This document shows positions 1 to 12,600 of a stretch of 64,000 bases of DNA, one piece after another. The stretch covers positions 11,998,056-12,062,055 of the forward strand of contig ML681995.1 in assembly GCA_007922195.1 (NCBI GenBank). The letters are read 5' to 3'. How positions within the stretch are numbered: the first letter of the stretch is position 1; each line of letters opens with the position of its first letter. The notes beneath the pieces were generated by a model, which worked only from the letters and a program-made list of their open reading frames with translations, was not told the DNA's origin and did not search any database. This DNA is from Podocnemis expansa. Its lineage: Eukaryota > Chordata > Testudines > Podocnemididae. Position numbers and translations under genes: made by a program.

Positions 1-1070
1 GAGGTGGCAGCCATGATGGCCACCCCGCCCCACACGTAGCCCCCTGGATTATGCTCCCTGATGGGCCTCCATCTCCGGGCCATCCAGCACAAGGGGAAAG
101 AGTGTTAAGTATCAATCTCCCCTGATGGCTCTCAATCTCCTGTGTGAGTTTCTTCCTCCCTAGCTTTGTGTCAGCAAGGAGGGGGGTGAGTTCCTATCCC
201 CCCTGAACAGTTTCTCGGCACCCCCGTCACCACGAAGGAGGGGTCATTGTCTGGGGTCCCAGTTTTATCATTGGTCCTGACCAGGATCCTTCTCCTAATT
301 GGCTATTTTTACTCTGGCTGGGCAAAATTCTATTAAAACCCCCTGTCTCAGCTAGCTTGTTGTTCTCCCACCCTCGGATGCTAAAGGGCACGTCGCGACC
401 CGGTCGGACTGATCCCCCGACTGAGACAGGGAGTACCCACCCCCGAGACCCTCTTTCTTTTTTTTGGGGGGTGTACACGGATTGCCGGCCGAATGATTAA
501 GTACTGAGATGCTGCAGCTGGTCTGCCTCCTCGCTTTGGGTTCTACTGCGGTCCTGGGACAGGTATTATAAATCGATATAGGCCTCCTCCCTTCTCTTAA
601 TCATTCTACTTGGTACCATTTATATATAGTCTGTGATTGTAGTTTCTTCACCTGAGTTTTGTATAGTTTGTGTAGTTGTTATTATTTTCTCTGTATCCTG
701 CATAATCTTTTTATGATATAGCTGTTTAAGCTCTAGCATAGTTTTGTGTTGTTAATTTGCCAGGTGTTTTGTTAGTCATTTGTATTTTGCATCCTTCTTA
801 CTGTATAATTGTTCATTACTCTGCTTCTGCTCTAAACTGCTGGCCCCAAACTTCCCCAGTGTACACGGGGGGAGTGGGGGGGTTTATTTTCTCTCATCTG
901 ACTTTTTTTTTTATTCTGCTGCCCACCCTTCTTGGCTAGCAAGGAGGAATGGCTTCCAGCCATTGGTAAATACACGTCGGGTGGGCTGGTCAGTGCCTAT
1001 ACCGATGTTGAGGCAGTAAAAGGCCAGAAAAGTCCTTGACTTATTATGGCCACCCTCTTGTAGGTCATTA

Positions 1071-1385
1071 ATCCATACTGTTATTTAACTATAAGTACTT
1101 TGGTAGGTTGTAAGTGTTTTGCATAGACTTACATGCTTTATCCTGTTGTTTGGCTGGAGCTGTTTTACAGGTGCTTTATATAGACTCTTGCTCCACACTG
1201 TTACTTGGTTATAAGTGCTTTGCATAGGTTTTTAGCTTTATATTGTCATTTAGTTATAAGTGTTCATTTAGATTTTGCTTTGTGCTATTAGTTGGTTATA
1301 AGTGTCCTATATAGATTTTTGCTTCATATTGTTAGTTGGTTACAAGTGGTTTTGCATAGATCTCCTTGTTTTACACTGTTAAGGG
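1071..1385 (+). repeat. Degenerate ~45-bp minisatellite, about six units
   Basis: Successive units follow the pattern CTTYAYAYTGTTAGTTGG then TTATAAGTGCTTTGCATAGAT. The clearest units begin near 1191, 1236, 1278 and 1322 and are 42-47 bp long. Earlier units (1071-1190) are more diverged. The array stops about 25 bp before a TATA box, an arrangement seen for tandem enhancer units in LTR U3 regions. Confidence 0.75.
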
Positions 1386-1408
1386 GTTGAAGGTGTTTAA
1401 GGTGTCGC

Positions 1409-1416
1409 TATAAAAG
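1409..1416 (+). promoter_or_regulatory. TATA-like box downstream of minisatellite
   Basis: TATAAAAG lies just downstream of the tandem array and about 80 bp upstream of a CA that could be an LTR end. It is read as a possible LTR promoter; no transcript start can be shown from sequence. Confidence 0.3.
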
Positions 1417-1520
1417 TAGTTTTTTTTGTTTAATTGAACTGGTGTCTGTCTCATTGGTGGGTGTCGCTGGTCCATCCCAGTCACATCGCGAACCCGGGGT
1501 TCAACAGTCTGAGGGGCGGA

Positions 1521-2447
1521 TGATTTTTGACAATCCCTCCATTACGTCATGGATACGGGCACCTGGCAGGCAGCATACCTCTCTAGAGGCCTTGTCAGGG
1601 TGACAGATGGAAAGTAATTGGATATTGATGGATAAAAGACACTGCACGAAAGCTTAGTGGTATTTTTATTATTCTCTCTATAGTAGAATGTTTAACATCA
1701 TTAGATTTTTGGAAACACACCTAGTTCTTTCTTTGGATGATATCAAAAGAACATTAATTGGCAGACCAACATTCAGAAGGAGATTCAAGACTGGAAAGCG
1801 CATTGTGCAATCAATATTTAAGCAGAACATCTGATTGATTTAAGCTGGGAGCGACTCTTGAAAAAAAAACAATCAATTTCAGAACATGGCCCCAGGATGG
1901 TGAGAAATTTCATACGGAAGCGGGTCAGCTATACATAAATGGCCTCAGTTCCAGATGAAAGCAGTAATTTACCTTTTAGATAAGGTTATGGAAAGGTTGT
2001 TACATGATGGGGGAGGACTGCTGTGTGTATTAAACAAAGATGGGGGGGAACTAAAAAGGGGAGGGGAAGATACAGAAGAAATTATATTGCCTAGTGTCCT
2101 CCTGGATTTATAATGAAAATTCATTTGGAAGCATTTTCAAACTGTATGATTTTCTTGCTTTCTTTTTCTTCAGTTATCCCTCGATTCAAAGATGAAGCCT
2201 GCACAAAGGTTCTTGGGTGGACTTTTAGGTGGCTAATAAACCCAATTCATGCCATCCAGATTTTTTTCACCAAGGTCATAGTTATAATCTTGAAGGAGAT
2301 ATAGTTGTTGACTAAAGTGTTGTGTACTTTCTTTCCTCCTTTGTCACTTTTTCTCTCATGATCACATCTGTTCTCAAAATGGGCCAGCATTTGTCAACAG
2401 TTACCACATGGTATTTTCTGAGGTAGTCTTAGTCTTCCTTAAAACTG
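1521..2447. other. No recognised feature
   Basis: AT-rich sequence with short frames only. Nothing resembling an exon, RNA gene or known repeat was recognised. Confidence 0.5.
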
Positions 2448-2710
2448 AGTTATGTCTACACTACCACTTACATCAGTCTACCTTTGTCACTCAAAGATAT
2501 GGAAAAAAAAAACATCCCCTTGAGTGACGTACATTAGACTAACATAAATGCTGGTGCAGACAAATTCTCTTGCTGACATAGGTACTGCCGCTGGTTGGGA
2601 GTGGATTAATTATGTGGATGGGAATGCTCTCTCCTATCAGCAGAAGACTGGTTACACTAGATCTTACAACAGCAGAGCTGTAGTGATTGCTCTGTAGTGT
2701 GGACATAGCC
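2448..2710. mobile_element. MITE with TATGTCTACACT termini
   Basis: The left end reads TTATGTCTACACTACCA and the right end AGTGTGGACATAGCC, an imperfect terminal inverted repeat shared with the other TATGTC(C/T)ACAC elements of this window. It is about 263 bp with no coding capacity. Flanking bases do not give a clear target-site duplication. The interior (CTCAAAG...CCCTTGAGTGACG) holds a small inverted repeat but lacks the TTCGAA arrays of its relatives. Confidence 0.75.
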
Positions 2711-3654
2711 TTAGGCAGGAGATAAAAGTGGTAACTGTATGTTACCTACTGACTAATGCTGACTTGTTAAAGGTGACTTTTACAAGTTTGGCAGCAGAGG
2801 GATACACGGGTATTATTGCTGTCCTTTGGTTACACAGGAGTTGCTTGAAGCAAGGATACTATTGAACAGTGACAAGGATTGGAAAGATATGCTATTAAGC
2901 ACAGTACAAACTCCCCTTTCTGAGGAGATTATTAATGCTAAATGTTTAGATATCTTTGCATACTGGTTGTTACAAAATGGAATAGATACACTATTCCAAA
3001 GTAAATGCAGCTGGGAATGTGATTGTTTTAATATAATATCTTCAAAGCTCCTGAGAAAGTGAAAAATTGAAAGACTTCTGAGCAGTGACAGCAACTTCAG
3101 GCAACTTATTTCAAAGATGTACCTCTTAAATTTTGGCTCTTGTGGTATTGGGAAAATATCGGATACACTGAAATTAAACAGAAACAAAGACTAGTCCAAA
3201 TAAATATATTTCATCATTATAGTCCTTAAACACGTGCCTTAGTTTAGTCCATCCCTGTTCAAGAAAACAAACACGTGCTTAGGTCAGGGCTCAGGAAACC
3301 CCAGGTGCCAGGTTGCCACAGGGCCCAGGAATGCACCATGTCATCTAACTGCACCATGATGCTTCAGGGGTGGAAACCCCCGGTGATCAAAAGAAAGTTG
3401 CTCACACCTTCAGCGACATGCAGCTTTGTGGCAGTGGCAGGGCACTTGTTTGTCATGCACCGCCACCAAAAGTGGTAGCGGTAGTTTTTCAGTGGCAGAA
3501 GGGAGGTGTCCTCTAAAGTGGAGCATACCCAGGTGCCTCAGTTTTTGGGCTGGCGCCTATGCCTAAGGCCTGTCTTTGGTACCTCAGTGGAACTTAAACA
3601 TGCACATATCTAAGCCACATTTCTTGAACAGGGGGTGATTTTCTCCATCACTGG
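2711..3654. other. No recognised feature
   Basis: Mixed-composition sequence. Overlapping short frames on both strands near 2813-3187 have no recognisable domain and no splice-site context that I trust. Confidence 0.5.
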
Positions 3655-4101
3655 GGCTATGTCCACACATACATCATTATTTTAAAATAAGTTATTTTTA
3701 AATGAGTTATTTCAAAATAAAGTCCTTATTTTGAATTAAGTTAATTCAAATTAAGAAAATTTTAATTCGAATTAAGGGAAAGCCTGCTTTCAAAACAGCT
3801 GTTATTTCGAAATGGTTATTTCAAAATAAGGCCGTTTGGACATGTTGTTTCAAAACAGTTGTTTTGAAACAATGGTGTTGTTTCAAAACAACATGTCCAA
3901 ATGGCCTTATTTCAAAATAACCGTTTTGAAATAACAGCCGTTTCAAAATGAATGGGGTTTAAGCTGTTTCAAAATAACGGTTCTTATTTTGAAATGACAG
4001 AGCCTGTCATTTTGAAATAAGAAAATGTCATGTGGACAGTCAGCTTTTTATTTCAGAACAACCAGTGTTGTTTCGAATAAAAGACTTGTGTGGACATACC
4101 C
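3655..4101 (+). mobile_element. TTTCGAAATAA-type palindromic MITE
   Basis: Termini are GGCTATGTCCACACAT and GTGTGGACATACCC, flanked on both sides by TGG (3652-3654 and 4102-4104), a 3-bp target-site duplication. The interior is packed with TTTCAAAATAA, TTTCGAAAT and TTTTGAAAC words that pair with one another, so the whole element can fold into nested hairpins. It is the same family and orientation as 46739-47245 and the reverse of 30029-30445. No transposase frame; mobilisation in trans is inferred. Confidence 0.85.
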
Positions 4102-4329
4102 TGGCTGTTTTTAAAACATGGTTAGATGTTTTTCTAGAGAAATGCTCTAGTAGAAGCTGGAACTATTCCAAGGCAGGTTTATGGCCTGTGGCATGCAGTA
4201 GGTCAGCCTAGTGAAGCACAATGATCCCTTGTGACATTGGAATCTACAAACAGGGGCATTGGACAGACTCATGGACCCTATCACAGAAGTCTACCCCACA
4301 GATCCAACAGCAGGATCAGAGCCTTTGTC

Positions 4330-4904
4330 CAGGGCTGGATTATCGCAGGGGCTATAGGGGCTGATGCCCTGGGTGCTGGCCACAAAGAGGGAGAGCAAGC
4401 TCCAGCTCCTAAGTCGCTACAATAATCTAGTGCCCCCCCGCCCTGCTCAGCACCAGCAGGCCAGGAGTGCTGAAAGTGCTCCAGCCCTGCTGGTGCTGTG
4501 GGGAGGGGATGGAGCAGGGCCCTGGAACCAGAGGTGGAGGTCTCTGCTCCCACCCCACCCCTGGGCTGGCTGGTCCAACCCCAGGGCTGGGGCAAGGCAG
4601 GCCAGCGCCTGCTCGCTCTGCCTGGGAGTGGGGCCACCTGGAGCAGCCTCTGCTCGCTCCAGCCTGGTGCAGCTCTCCAAGGCCCATGGTCTTGAAAGGC
4701 TACAGCAGGGGCCATCGTGTCACATGCCAGCCAGCCCCCCCAACCCAGATTAAGTGAAGCATGGGTGGGTTGGGAGCATCCTCTGGCCTGACTGCCCCCC
4801 AGTGACATGGGGACAGAGGTCTGACCCCCATGGTGGGGCCTCAGGCGGGGGACGGCCATGGTGGGTGGCAGCTCTGGGCTCCCAGGCCAGTTAATCTGGT
4901 CCTG
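4330..4904. mobile_element. GC-rich hAT-like nonautonomous element
   Basis: Begins CAGGGCTGGATTAT and ends TTAATCTGGTCCTG, giving an imperfect inverted repeat of the CAGGGCTGGATTA type also seen at 38460 and 16197. The body is strongly GC-rich, which explains the many overlapping long frames on both strands; none shows a domain. The 8 bp on each side match poorly (about half), so the duplication is eroded or the borders are slightly off. Confidence 0.55.
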
Positions 4905-7621
4905 ACTGTCTGTAGAAACAAATGGCATCTATAGGCATGTGGTTCACAAGGATAAAATAATTAGTACATGCAAAGATCTTTTGTCTATATTAGGCTAACA
5001 AGAAAACTGTTTGAAGAAACATGATGTCAACAGGATGAAAAGCTTTTTGAAAATGTCTTGTATCAATGGCTATGACACCATGCATACTTCCTGTAAGGCC
5101 TCAGACTTTTGGGTGGAAATCAGTAAAACCTGAAAACAAAGGGTCTGCATGTACTGCTCACAGACTGCCTCATTCTACTGTATTCTTTTATCTCATCCTA
5201 GCAGACAGTAGTGTGCTCTTTGGGTTGATGGATCTGGAAGGATTGGCTCCTGCATTCACCTATAGAAATTTTCTTGGCAGAAACATGATAGAACTAGTGA
5301 TCTCCGATGACCTTCATTTCTCCACATCAGAGAGCTGAGATCTGATAAAAATAACCTTTGGCAGTGACCTCTGATGGAAAGGACACATTTGAGGGTTTTT
5401 TTTTTTCTGTACTCCTCCAGATGTCAAAGATTCTAGCTCAATAAGAAGATAAAAATTGGAAGTGCTGTTCAATTGGGGAATGACTTGTTCCAGGTATCTG
5501 TGTAATATTTAGGTACCTGAAGCTTTCTGTTCAGTTTCCCCTATAAGCAAATAGCTTGTGATTGTGACAGAAGGTTGATATTTGTCAAAGACTTTTTTTT
5601 CACAGCAGCTGATGATTGGTAAGAAGAACTTTACTAAAAAATCTAGTCTTCAGCTTTGAGAGGTGCAGACCGACTGACCTCATACCAATAATCAGGAACA
5701 ATAAGCATGAAAGCTGGAATTTAGTCACCTTGACTGCTGAGGATGGACAGTTTACAAACAACTGTGGTGTGTATTTAGCTTCGCAGGACTGTGACACAGA
5801 GGTGTGGGTTGTGTGGTATGATGATACACCAGAATCACTAGACAAAAAGCTTTTGTGAAAGTCAGTGGGTAAGAGAATTAACTTTGGAAACCCCAGTGAT
5901 GATAGCCTAGCAGGCTTGAAAATGAGTTTCTGGAAAACCAAAGGGAAATTCTCCCATTTTCCACTCTGGATTCTGATCATTGATTGCAACTTTAAATTCA
6001 ACATGGCAAATCTAAGACTACAGCCCAGGGTGACTGGCTTTGAGATACACTGAATGAGGATGAGAACCTAGCTCTGCTCTAACCAGAGCTGACATCACCA
6101 TCTTCTCCCACTGCTACTTTTGGTGGCATGTGTCCACATTCCTATAGTAGAAACTGGGCTGTAAATTAAGTCCTTTGTTAAAAGTTTACAATGCAGAAGC
6201 ATGTGAGGTATATCACAATCAGTGGGGTTGGGCTGGGCAGACTCACAGAGATTTGGTGGGAAATGTCAGATTTATTTTTATCTTTTTGTACTGAAAAATT
6301 GTTTTCTATCAGTCATGTTACAGAAAATTTCTCTTTCATGCAACAAAGTGTTGCATGTCCAAAGACTTCAGAGAAAGTTCCTGAGGCCTAATCATTGTTG
6401 ACTTAAGGCAGAATCTTAGAGGATGTCTGGGGCCCTAACATTTAAAAAAAAGTGTGGTTTTCGAAAAGCATTTTTATCACTATGTTAATGTAGCTTCACG
6501 GGTTTTTATTCTGATTCCATTTAAACAGACAACCTTTTAAAATTTCCATTTGATAAATTATTAGTATGGACTATGTACTGCTGCTCATAGGCAGTTTCAC
6601 TGATTTAGGGTCATTTCTACTGAAGATAAGGCACAATTCATTAGGATATCTGAATATGTATTGCCAGGGAAATGGTTTTTCTTTCCATAACTGGTCACAA
6701 GCTTTCATGTAAAAAATATTAATGACAAAAATTTTATTGAAGCAGAAATTTCTGTGAGAAATGTCTCCTTTCAATTAAAAAGAGTAGAGCGTAGGATTCA
6801 TCGAAACACCATAAAAAAATGATGGAGGGAAAGCTTTTCTCAGACAACTGGGATTCCTTAAAGCAATCATAGTAATTTTAATCCTTAAAATGTATAGAAG
6901 TCTGACATGTGAGGACACATGATGATTTATTTTTGTTTTAAGAAAGGTAGTCATACCTGGCATTAAAGCCATGAGAGATGCTATGACATAAAATGAAAGT
7001 GAGTGGAATCTTTACACAAGTACATGTTAGTCTCCCATCTATCATTACCTATCTTCTTTTTTTGAAGCCATTGCTCAAAATGCTGACTATAGTTACTTAA
7101 AACAGTATTCTTTTTCTTGGGGGAAGAAACATTTTACAAAGAGAAAGGAGTTTGTCAACATTCTCTTTAAAATGTTCTGGTGTAAATCAAGAAAGCCAAA
7201 AAACTTTCAGTTGCCAATAACCTAAACAAAATCGGGGTGGTGGTGCTTTTATCAGCCACAATTCTGATTTTTTTTTTCACTGAAAACATACATATTGTAG
7301 CCGAATTCTATAATTAATTTGGAATTTGGATTCACCAATATAGATTTTAATAAACTAACCTAGAGGACAAGGGTTCAAGCCTGAATTGGCTACAGGTATA
7401 TTAATCTTAAGATTGTAAGGGACTCTTCTAGGAACAGACACAGAAGTCACCCTTAGAATTTAAGATTTTATAACAATTCTTTTCTTACTAACAGCATATA
7501 GCATATGATGGATAGAATTACAAATTGATAAATGTAAAATAAAAGGTAATGAAATACATTAATGCATTTTAAGAAAAAATACCATAGGCAAAAACCAACT
7601 AAGATTTCTTCTAAACTCTAA
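4905..7621. other. AT-rich sequence without recognised feature
   Basis: No recognised exon or transposon. The 90-codon frame at 5066-5338 and the shorter ones around 5600-6050 show no known motif and look accidental. Confidence 0.5.
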
Positions 7622-8419
7622 GGCTGTGTTCACACAGCATTTTTGTTTTGAAACAACGAGGTTGTTTTGAAACAAAAAAAAACATGTTCACATGATGCAC
7701 AGTTGTTTCGAAACAACTTAAACCTAGTTTCTAGTCGAAACAACATTGTTTTGCAGCGGTTGTTTCGAAACAATGCAGTGTGAACATGTCGTTTCGGAAC
7801 AAAGTGTTCCGAAACAACATTGGATCCTCAGCACCCTGGCCAGGGAACCCTCAGGACCCTGGCCAGCATGCTGAGGGCTGTCCCTCAGCCCCAGAGGGGG
7901 GACTGCCGCCCCTGGGGGGGGGGGGGACCGCTGCCTGGCGGCTCAGCCCACAGCTGGGGCTGTCCCCCCGACACCGCCAGCGAGTCAGGGCGCGGTGTTG
8001 GGGGGGGCAACCCGGGCTGCGGGCTGAGCGTGGTGCCCCGACCCGTTGGCGGTGTTGGGGGGCAGCACGGACCTGTTGGCAGTGTTGGGGGGGCAGCTCT
8101 GGCGGGGGGCTGAGCCACCCAGCAGCGGCTCACCCCCTGCCGGGGGCTGCAGCCCCCTTTCTAGGGCTGCAGCCCCCTTTCTGGGGCTGCAGGGTGAGCC
8201 AGCAGCGGCTCACACCCAGGGGGCTGCAGCCCCCTGCAGAAGGTAATGAAATAGCATGTTCATACTGTGAACATGCTATTTTGTTTCCCGCTTTTTTCCC
8301 TATTTCAAAAGGACTTTTTGCTAATTCGAAGGAAGTCATTTCAAAATAAGGTGTTGTTTCGAAACAAGTTGTTTCGATACAACTTGTCTCGAAACAACCA
8401 TCTGTGTGTGAACACAGCC
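7622..8419. mobile_element. TTTCGAAAC-type MITE with large GC-rich core
   Basis: Termini GGCTGTGTTCACACAGC and GTGTGAACACAGCC are nearly perfect inverted repeats, flanked on both sides by TAA (7619-7621 and 8420-8422), a 3-bp target-site duplication. The outer 200 bp on the left and 150 bp on the right are arrays of GTTTCGAAAC words. The middle is a GC-rich core. At 798 bp it is the longest member of the group in this window. Frames in the core (7780-8349 and others) are compositional artefacts without domains. Confidence 0.85.
7820..8242. repeat. GC-rich, internally repetitive core of the MITE
   Basis: A block of high GC inside an AT-rich transposon. It contains direct repeats: TGTTGGCGGTGTTGGGGGGC near 8042 is repeated with one change near 8073; CAGCAGCGGCTCAC occurs near 8117 and 8202; and GGGCTGCAGCCCCCTTTCT occurs twice at about 8144-8185. 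On its right lies the palindrome AAATAGCATGTTCA/TGAACATGCTATTT. No protein similarity recognised. Confidence 0.7.
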
Positions 8420-9131
8420 TAAGAGTGTTACTGTTACAAAGGTTATAATCACACTTGAAGTGAAGACAAATTGAAGTACAGAAGTAACAATTCTAACACT
8501 ATTTAACTGAACTAAAACAAAAACCTATCTAAGAAAGCAAAGGAAAGGAAAGGAAAATTGAGTAGGTCTGTAAAGGTCTGTAAAGATCAGGAAAAATGGA
8601 AGCTTCAAAGACCCCCTTCATTTCGAGGCCTTCAATACCCTTTTTTGCACATTACCTCATTCCCTCTGGTCCAAATATGCATCTGAACCCAACAAATTAT
8701 CAGGCTGCTTCCAGCTTATTGGTCTGAGAGATTATGCATATAATTGATGTATTTTCCTCCATTGCCTTTTCCCCACTTTCCTGTTTACTATTTTCTGCAG
8801 ACTTGTGTTAGACCCCTTTCCATGTGTTTGTCTGTACAACATGATCAAAATGTTTGGTACTTTCCATCCAACACAGCTACCTGTGGTCACCCCCTCCCTA
8901 GTTATTTTCCTATTGTAGCATAGCTGATGCTTACAGACCTTACCGTTTTTGCAAGATTTTACGAAACCTTACTGTTGCAAAGGAATTGCTTGCAAATTTT
9001 CCATTCTAGTAAGAACAGTTAGGTCTAGTGCTAAATCTACTTTATCCTAACTATGACCCTATAAACTACTTATGCTAACTAAAACACTATGGGATCATAA
9101 ATTCTTAGACTTATATAAAGGCAAATATATA
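8420..9131. other. No recognised feature
   Basis: AT-rich, with a short AAAGG run near 8537-8560. No gene or repeat recognised. Confidence 0.5.
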
Positions 9132-9672
9132 CAGTGGGGACCCATTTACGCGCGGGTATCAGTGGACAAGCCCCCGGCAACCACACGTAAACCAGCCCAC
9201 ATGTAAATGGGACTGGAAGGCCTTCCCCGGGGCACCGGCCCAGGCCCTGCTCCCTGGCTGTGGGCCATGCCCCTGGCCCTGCTTCTGTGCTGGGGTCCGA
9301 GCTGGACCCAGATCCCCGGCTGGGCACATGCAGGGAGTGGCAGCAGTGGCCACTTCCAGCCCCATTCTAGGTCCAGCCACCCGCAGCCGTGGCTGCCGCT
9401 CCCTGCCATGTCCCCAGCTGGGGATCCGGGGCCAGGCTGGCAGCAGCAAGTGCCTGAAGCTGGCTCGGACCCCAGCACAGAAGCGGGGCCATGTAGCGGG
9501 GCCTGGGCCAGTGCCTGGGGCCTGTCTCTGGGGCAGCGATGCTCCTGGTCCCATTTACGCAAGGCATGTTAACGGGACCCACGCGCTACTGTGGGGCCTT
9601 TGGGGAACATCCCGTTACCCGCATTAACTAGTTCTGCGTGCAAGCCGGTCGCGCGGTAACGGGTCCCCCCTG
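9132..9672. mobile_element. Tigger/pogo-like nonautonomous DNA transposon
   Basis: Starts CAGTGGGGACCCATTTACGC and ends with the complement of CAGGGGGGACCCGTTACCGC (19 of 23 terminal bases pair), inserted at a TA that is duplicated on both sides (9130-9131, 9673-9674). A CAG start, TA target and about 540 bp fit a deletion derivative of a Tc1/mariner-pogo element. A second inverted pair lies inside (ATGTAAATGGGAC near 9201 and GTCCCATTTACGC near 9548). The GC-rich middle produces overlapping frames on both strands with no transposase motif. Confidence 0.75.
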
Positions 9673-12600
9673 TATATTTGTATAAAAGCTAAAACAGTAT
9701 GTGCATGCAAGCTCAATATAAGTCTGGTTAAAGGCTACAATTTTGGCTTTTCACTCAAAAAGTAGGAAATAAATGAATTGCGCTCCTTTTAAAGATAACT
9801 TTATTTTATTTAGTTGAACTACTGGTTTGTATTTTCCAGCATCTCAATGTGTCCTGTGCAAGTCAAGAAAATAAGCTGGGTCACAGTGTAATTGCACAGC
9901 CTCTCCACTGTGCTATGACTTGATCTCTGACAGTGCTCTGAAACTATAATAAGCCTGACATTCATGGAAAGGGAGCACTCTCTGTACTCTGAAAAGCAAC
10001 CTTATAAAAATAACATTTTCTTACCCAACAGATTGCTCCAGTTTTCTATTCAATGCCAAATCTACTGTCTTCTGCGACAAAAGAAACTTCCTTTTTTCTA
10101 AACTACTGATAGCCCAGCTCAGAGAAAGTGAGTTGGAGATTCTGCTCTTTCTTGAGTATGACCAACAGAATCATTTACTGAATCATTTACACCTTGGAAG
10201 ATTATGAGACTGAACAGGTCTCATTTGGGGCCTGATTTTTGTTGCAGAACCTTTATTCTGAATGATCATGTGTAAAAAAGAAAAATCTAGTTTAACTAAG
10301 ATCCTAGGCTGAATGTCCAGAGTTTGACGTTCAAATTAAAGATAGATAGATAGGTAGGTAGATAGATAGATAGATCTCAAAAAGTGTCAAAGAGATTAGA
10401 TTACATTTTTAAAGAAAACACAAAAAATGGCATACGTCTGATCTTGTTCCACTGGCCAGCATTACCACGGGTCATATCTCACTTTGTAGCTTTATCTATG
10501 TCCACCCTGAGACTGGAAATTGAGTCCTTATGATTATATAACATAGGAGCCTACAGAGAGAAAAGTGAATTGATATTAGAGAACTCTAAGTCTCTTTCAA
10601 ATATGGGACTTGTGTGTTTTGGACAGGTTTATTCCCAGGTGATCACTGTGGTTCCTCGGGTCTTAAAAATTTGAGAATCTATTTCTTATCACTGTTCACC
10701 TCTGCTCTCAGACTAAAATAGTGGTAAAGGCATGTTTCATTTCTGACACCAAACGATAGCCTTCTGATACACTGCTCTAGGTCGGAGTATTGCACACAAC
10801 AAATGCATATGGATCCACAGTTCTCTGGCATCCATGTCTTTAAGCCAGGGTCTATTAAAATTGCAAGGTAAGCACTATGTCACCCTACCACATGCACATG
10901 AGAATGGGTTCCCCACTGACCATGAAGGGACATCAGCTGTGCAGGATACTGGAATTTCTTTCCCTTAGAGAGTGGATGCCTATATCAATACCACTTCAAA
11001 ATGAAGTGATTTCCCCTTCCCCAACCGAGCTCAACTTTGAAACAGCCCTTGTTTATCAGCAACAGCCTTTTTTTAATCCAATTTTCCAGCTGAACTGATT
11101 GAGGCACAAGCAGGTCTCCTTGTCTTGCCTGAAGCCATGCAGGACAAAACAATCCAATACTAAGCAGAATGGATTTTTCAATAAAATAAAATATAGTAAT
11201 AATAACAAAAGGCTTCTCTAGTCACTTAAGGTAATTGGTTTTTGTTTGTTTGAAGAATTCCTTTCCCACACTCTGCAAAAAGCAAAAAACACCTCTGAAA
11301 GGAAAGTTAATAAATAGCTGTACATTTCTGTGATTCTACGTGATGTCCCAACGTATAAATCATGTTTACTCAGACTGAAATTCACCCCTGTGCAGAGAGT
11401 TAGCATGAGGTCTATATGCCACTCAAGTCCCACTTATGCCGTATTTTAATGGCAAGATCACACCCTTGAGAAGGAAAAACATCCAAGCATCCTTATGAAT
11501 AACTGAAACAGCAGTATTATTGTTGACCTTACGGATATAAAAACATTAAGAAGGAGCCATCCAAAGAATACAGAACGAGGGTGGCTAGAATACCTTGTCA
11601 ACATAATAGCTAGAAGCTGGGGTGAAAAGAACAGCCAGGTTTATTTAAGCTCTTTATCCAAAAGGGCACCTAAAACTAATCTGTGAAAGAGTTAGATTTT
11701 AGCTGATGGAGAAAAAGAAAATATAGCAGGGAAGTAAATACATAACCTGCTGCTTTTCTTTATGGTTTCCGTTATGATGCAAGGTCATAAAGAAGTATTA
11801 AAGGAATTATAAAATAACATGAGCCAGATTCCACAGTGGGTAACTCCAGTTTTACGTATTTATTGATGAAACTTGGGATGTTCTGTGCCTGTTATGTCCC
11901 AATGGGAATTTAGAAGTCTCACTCACTTAGGTACTTTGGAAAATTGTATCCATTTTGTTCATCTTTCTTCTTGCTTTTTTTTGCAAATCCACCTACCTTT
12001 CCTGTAATATGGGCATTTTGACCTAATCTTTCATATAATTAGCTTGCACACCCAGGGCTGTAAGGCACAACAACATTGGCTGTTAAATGTAAGGCTTCTT
12101 TGAATTTTTCTCTGCTATAAATTGAGATAGAAATCTGACATCTGGTAATTTTTGGTCATTTTGTAAATGCAGGATGAGTCCATACGAGCAAAAAACAAAC
12201 AGGGATGGAGAAACAAAGCTTAGTGAGTGTTGTTTTGAAGTCATCAGCTAGTGATGGGAGTGGAGCTGTGTGAATTGAAGACTTCTCAGTTCAGTGATAA
12301 CTATAGGGAAAAAATCATTTGGGTTGAACTAAAAGCAAAATGTTGAGTCAAACTAACATGAATTTATGAAATATTTGTGTTTGTGACTGCATTTTTCACT
12401 GAAAAATGGTTGAAAAATTTTGCCAAGCTCTGGCACGTAGCAAGGGTATTTATCATAGTTGGGAGTGGGTCATGTTTTCGCAGAGGTTACTCAAACTGAC
12501 CAACCCTGAACAAATATTCAGAGTACATTTGATCACAGGTCAAAGGTTTAAGAAAGTTTACTATTTTCATAAATGCAAATGCCATCTATCATGAAACCCC

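Larger units (their letters stand above)
186..1490 (+). repeat. Candidate LTR-derived sequence
   Basis: A GC-rich head is followed by an AT-rich body. What suggests an LTR: a purine-rich run (AAGGAGGGGGG, about 175-185) directly before TG; a TATTAAAA box at 331-338 with an inverted CCAAT (ATTGGC) upstream; a second TATA box at 1409; and a short CT-rich leader ending at CA near 1490. The two TATA-like boxes may belong to two fused LTR remnants. I see no primer-binding site, gag or pol nearby, and no clear target-site duplication, so the class (ERV or Gypsy) is not assigned. It could also be an unrelated promoter-like repeat. Long frames here look accidental. Confidence 0.3.

Noticed and set aside
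4281..4928. 215-codon minus-strand frame in GC-rich sequence
   Set aside because: Overlapped by several equally long frames on both strands; lies in a hAT-like element; Pro/Gly/Ala-rich with no domain.
7780..8349. 189-codon plus-strand frame
   Set aside because: It is the GC-rich core and palindromic arms of a MITE; composition explains it.
9146..9562. Overlapping 120-138-codon frames on both strands
   Set aside because: GC-rich interior of the Tigger-like element; no transposase motif in any frame.
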